In this document: positions 7,104-8,659 of the stretch, one piece after another
Layout: each line of letters starts with the position of its first letter
Numbering within the stretch: the first letter of the stretch is position 1
Assembly (NCBI GenBank): GCA_026387595.1
Contig: JAPLLL010000063.1
Location: forward strand, 1-8,659
Direction: 5' to 3'
DNA from: Candidatus Omnitrophota bacterium
GTDB lineage: Bacteria; Omnitrophota; Gorgyraeia; JABMQH01
DNA: 8,659 nucleotides
Position numbers and translations under genes: made by a program
The notes under the pieces: model-generated
The model's database searches: none
Told to the model about the DNA's origin: nothing
What the model saw: the letters and a program-made list of their open reading frames with translations, nothing else

Positions 7104-7121
7104 TTAGACTAATTGTCCTAA
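7104..7121 (-). repeat. Imperfect inverted repeat at the predicted transcription start
   Basis: On the minus strand TTAGGAC (7121-7115) and GTCTAA (7109-7104) form a 6-bp inverted repeat with one bulged G and a 5-base loop. It spans the predicted start of transcription, so it could be a small operator or a short 5' stem in the RNA. The repeat is short and may be chance. Confidence 0.3.
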
Positions 7122-7122
7122 T

Positions 7123-7150
7123 ATTATATCATAACACCCGGAAATGTCAA
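7123..7150 (-). promoter_or_regulatory. Sigma70-type promoter of the ilv-leu-aroE operon
   Basis: The minus strand carries consensus TTGACA (7150-7145) and consensus TATAAT (7128-7123) separated by 16 bases. Transcription should start near 7116-7118, giving a leader of about 98 bases to ilvD. It sits in the gap after the I42-like gene, which marks ilvD as the head of a separate transcript, although I see no terminator before it. Confidence 0.82.
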
Positions 7151-7177
7151 ATCTGCGGGATTAGGCAAATCTTGGGG

Positions 7178-7537
7178 CTATTCTACGATAACGGTATAAT
7201 CCGCTGTCTGGGCTGGGGGGGTATCTTTTTCCCAGGCGCGTATATATTTGAGGGAAATAGTGGTCTTACCTTTACCAATGGCCCTAAAAATCCATTTTTC
7301 ATCTCCTCCTGCACCTACAAGGGAGTTCTTGTGTTTTACGCTGTACATTGAATCTATAAATTTAACTATCTTTTTATCCAGCGGGCTTGCTATCTGCCAT
7401 TCGTATCCGGTAGTCCTGTTGGACTCAAGCGTAATTATAAATTGCTGGCCTTTGCGCGTATTTATCATATTTGGGGGCGCCGCCGCAGTCAGCAGCAAGC
7501 TTACAATGATCAGAAATACGAGTCTGGTTTTTGTCAT
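7178..7537 (-). CDS. Exported chagasin-family (I42) cysteine protease inhibitor-like protein
   Basis: This 119-residue protein begins with a hydrophobic signal segment (about residues 5-20, RLVFLIIVSLLLTAAA). A likely signal peptidase I site lies after the alanines; no lipobox cysteine is present. The mature part matches the chagasin/I42 inhibitor fold by its three loop motifs in the right order: NRTTGYEW (40-47, family NPTTGY), GAGG (75-78, family GxGG) followed by KWIFRA, and RAW (100-102, family RPW). Chagasin-type proteins block papain-family cysteine proteases by inserting these loops in the active site. The Ala in RAW and Arg in NRTTGY depart from the classical residues, so real inhibitory activity is uncertain. 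It overlaps alr as ATGA, with GAGGG seven bases upstream of its ATG, so the two are probably co-translated. Its target and role in this organism are unknown. Confidence 0.82.
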   Translation of the reverse strand: MTKTRLVFLIIVSLLLTAAAPPNMINTRKGQQFIITLESNRTTGYEWQIASPLDKKIVKFIDSMYSVKHKNSLVGAGGDEKWIFRAIGKGKTTISLKYIRAWEKDTPPAQTADYTVIVE

Positions 7538-8658
7538 TTATATACCCTCGGGACACGGGAACCAATCGAGCATACGATCTCGTACGGGATAGTACCGCAT
7601 AGCTTGGAAAGCTCTTCCGCCGTAATGCGGTCCCTGCCCTGTTTGCCTATTAGGACGACCTCATCGCCCAATTTTACACCTTTTATGTGGCCCACATCCA
7701 GCATGACCTGGTCCATAGTCACCTTGCCTACCACCCTTGCCCTCTGGCCTCTGATCAGGACAAACGCTTTGTTCGAAAGGATCCTTTCGTATCCGTCGGC
7801 ATAACCTATGGGGATCGTAGCTATCTTCGTGTCCGCTTCGGTTATATATGTGCGGCCGTAACTTACTGAACGGCCGGCAGGCACGTCTTTTATGTATGCT
7901 ATCTTTGTTTTCAAGCTCAATGCGGGTTTCAATTTCAGAAATTTAATAAAATCTCTTTTCGGATACATCCCGTAAATGACTATGCCGGGCCTTACCATGT
8001 TAAGGTGCGAGCGCCTGAAATCAACGGTCGCTATGCTGTTTGCGGCATGCCTTAACGGTATCGTTATCCCGCTTTTTTCAAGGTGGGACAGCAGCTCTTC
8101 GAAGGATTCTATCTGGTAACTTGTAAAAAAATTATCCCTTCCCGCGCTTGAAAAATGGGTATAGATCCCTTCAGGCAATACATTTTTATTTCCCGACAGC
8201 CATTTTACGAAATCAAACGCGTCCTGGTGCCATACGCCTATGCGGCCCATGCCCGTATCTATCTTGATATGAACAGCTGCCTTTTTGCCTTTCTGTTTTG
8301 CCTTCATGTTAAGGGCCTTAACAAGCTCAACATTGCAGGCTGTAAGCGTTATCTTATACTCGAGGGCCGCATCTATTTCATCAGGCAGGACGGAGCCGAG
8401 CACTAAAACCGGTTTGTTTATTCCTGCCTCTCTTAATTTCAGCGCCTCATCCACTGTCGCAACGCCCAGGTAATCAACCCCGCACGACGAAAGCGTCTTT
8501 GATGCCTCAATTATGCCGTGGCCGTAGGCATTCGCCTTCACAACCACCATTATCTTTACGTTCCCCGAGACGAGCCGCTTGATCTGGCCGTAGTTATACC
8601 TTATCGCGCTAAGGTCGATCTCTGCCCATGTCGGCCTGGAATAATTCACTTTTTGCAT
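7534..8658 (-). CDS. alr: Alanine racemase
   Basis: Alr interconverts L- and D-alanine with pyridoxal phosphate, supplying D-Ala for peptidoglycan. The 374 residues show the standard fold-III barrel and C-terminal beta domain. The N terminus RPTWAEIDLSAIRYNY is typical. The PLP lysine is K41 in VVVKANAYGHG. R139 in DTGMGRIG and HAANS (204-208) follow. The second catalytic base is Y267 in VSYGRT, then GYADGYER (285-292) and TMDQ (314-317), and the protein ends in the expected RVPRVY. The ATG at 8658 gives a normal N terminus, but only one base lies upstream, so ribosome binding site and promoter cannot be seen. The stop overlaps the I42-like gene by four bases. Cytoplasmic; nothing unusual in the catalytic residues. 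Confidence 0.96.
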   Translation of the reverse strand: MQKVNYSRPTWAEIDLSAIRYNYGQIKRLVSGNVKIMVVVKANAYGHGIIEASKTLSSCGVDYLGVATVDEALKLREAGINKPVLVLGSVLPDEIDAALEYKITLTACNVELVKALNMKAKQKGKKAAVHIKIDTGMGRIGVWHQDAFDFVKWLSGNKNVLPEGIYTHFSSAGRDNFFTSYQIESFEELLSHLEKSGITIPLRHAANSIATVDFRRSHLNMVRPGIVIYGMYPKRDFIKFLKLKPALSLKTKIAYIKDVPAGRSVSYGRTYITEADTKIATIPIGYADGYERILSNKAFVLIRGQRARVVGKVTMDQVMLDVGHIKGVKLGDEVVLIGKQGRDRITAEELSKLCGTIPYEIVCSIGSRVPRVYK

Positions 8659-8659
8659 T

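Noticed and set aside
7019..7118. T-box or ykkC/ppGpp-type riboswitch before ilvD
   Set aside because: The leader is only about 98 bases, lacks a terminator, and shows none of the conserved sequence blocks I know for these classes.
7151..7177. Intrinsic terminator after the I42-like gene
   Set aside because: No stable GC-rich stem followed by a U tract is visible on the minus strand between its stop and the ilvD promoter.

Overview
All supported genes lie on the minus strand, so the region reads from high to low coordinates. It looks like ordinary bacterial chromosome: dense, roughly 50% GC by eye, with 4-base ATGA overlaps between genes and no mobile elements, CRISPR array, tRNA or rRNA. 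I cannot fix the taxon. The E. coli-like lack of the first DHAD cluster cysteine, the short class I IlvC and the ilvD-ilvB-ilvN-ilvC-leuA-aroE order suggest an anaerobic, little-studied lineage (Omnitrophota or a relative is my low-confidence guess).

Region 1 (8658-7178) holds a complete alanine racemase (alr). It overlaps by four bases a small exported chagasin-family (MEROPS I42) cysteine-protease-inhibitor-like protein.

Region 2 (7177-7019) is the 159-base gap before the biosynthetic operon. It has a sigma70-type promoter with consensus TTGACA and TATAAT boxes 16 bases apart, then a leader of roughly 98 bases that can fold into a compact structure directly abutting the ilvD ribosome binding site.

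Region 3 (7018-1) is a tightly packed operon: ilvD, ilvB, ilvN, ilvC, leuA and aroE (cut by the window edge). IlvBN makes acetolactate/acetohydroxybutyrate, IlvC reduces and isomerises it, and IlvD dehydrates it to the 2-keto acid of valine or isoleucine. LeuA diverts 2-ketoisovalerate toward leucine. AroE belongs to the shikimate pathway. leuB, leuC, leuD and a transaminase are not in the window.

The most interesting signal is that the only real gap inside the operon (ilvN-ilvC, 96 bases) carries a second copy of the structure found before ilvD. Both have an outer UCCC/GGGA helix, a 2x2 internal loop, a GC-rich inner helix, an abutting 8-bp A/U-rich helix with an AAACG-containing loop, and then the Shine-Dalgarno at once. 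Paired bases differ between the copies while pairing is kept. This looks like a cis-regulatory RNA used twice in one operon, and I cannot assign it to a riboswitch class I know. Secondary points are cofactor-loop residues in IlvC, and less clearly AroE, that suggest NADH rather than NADPH use.
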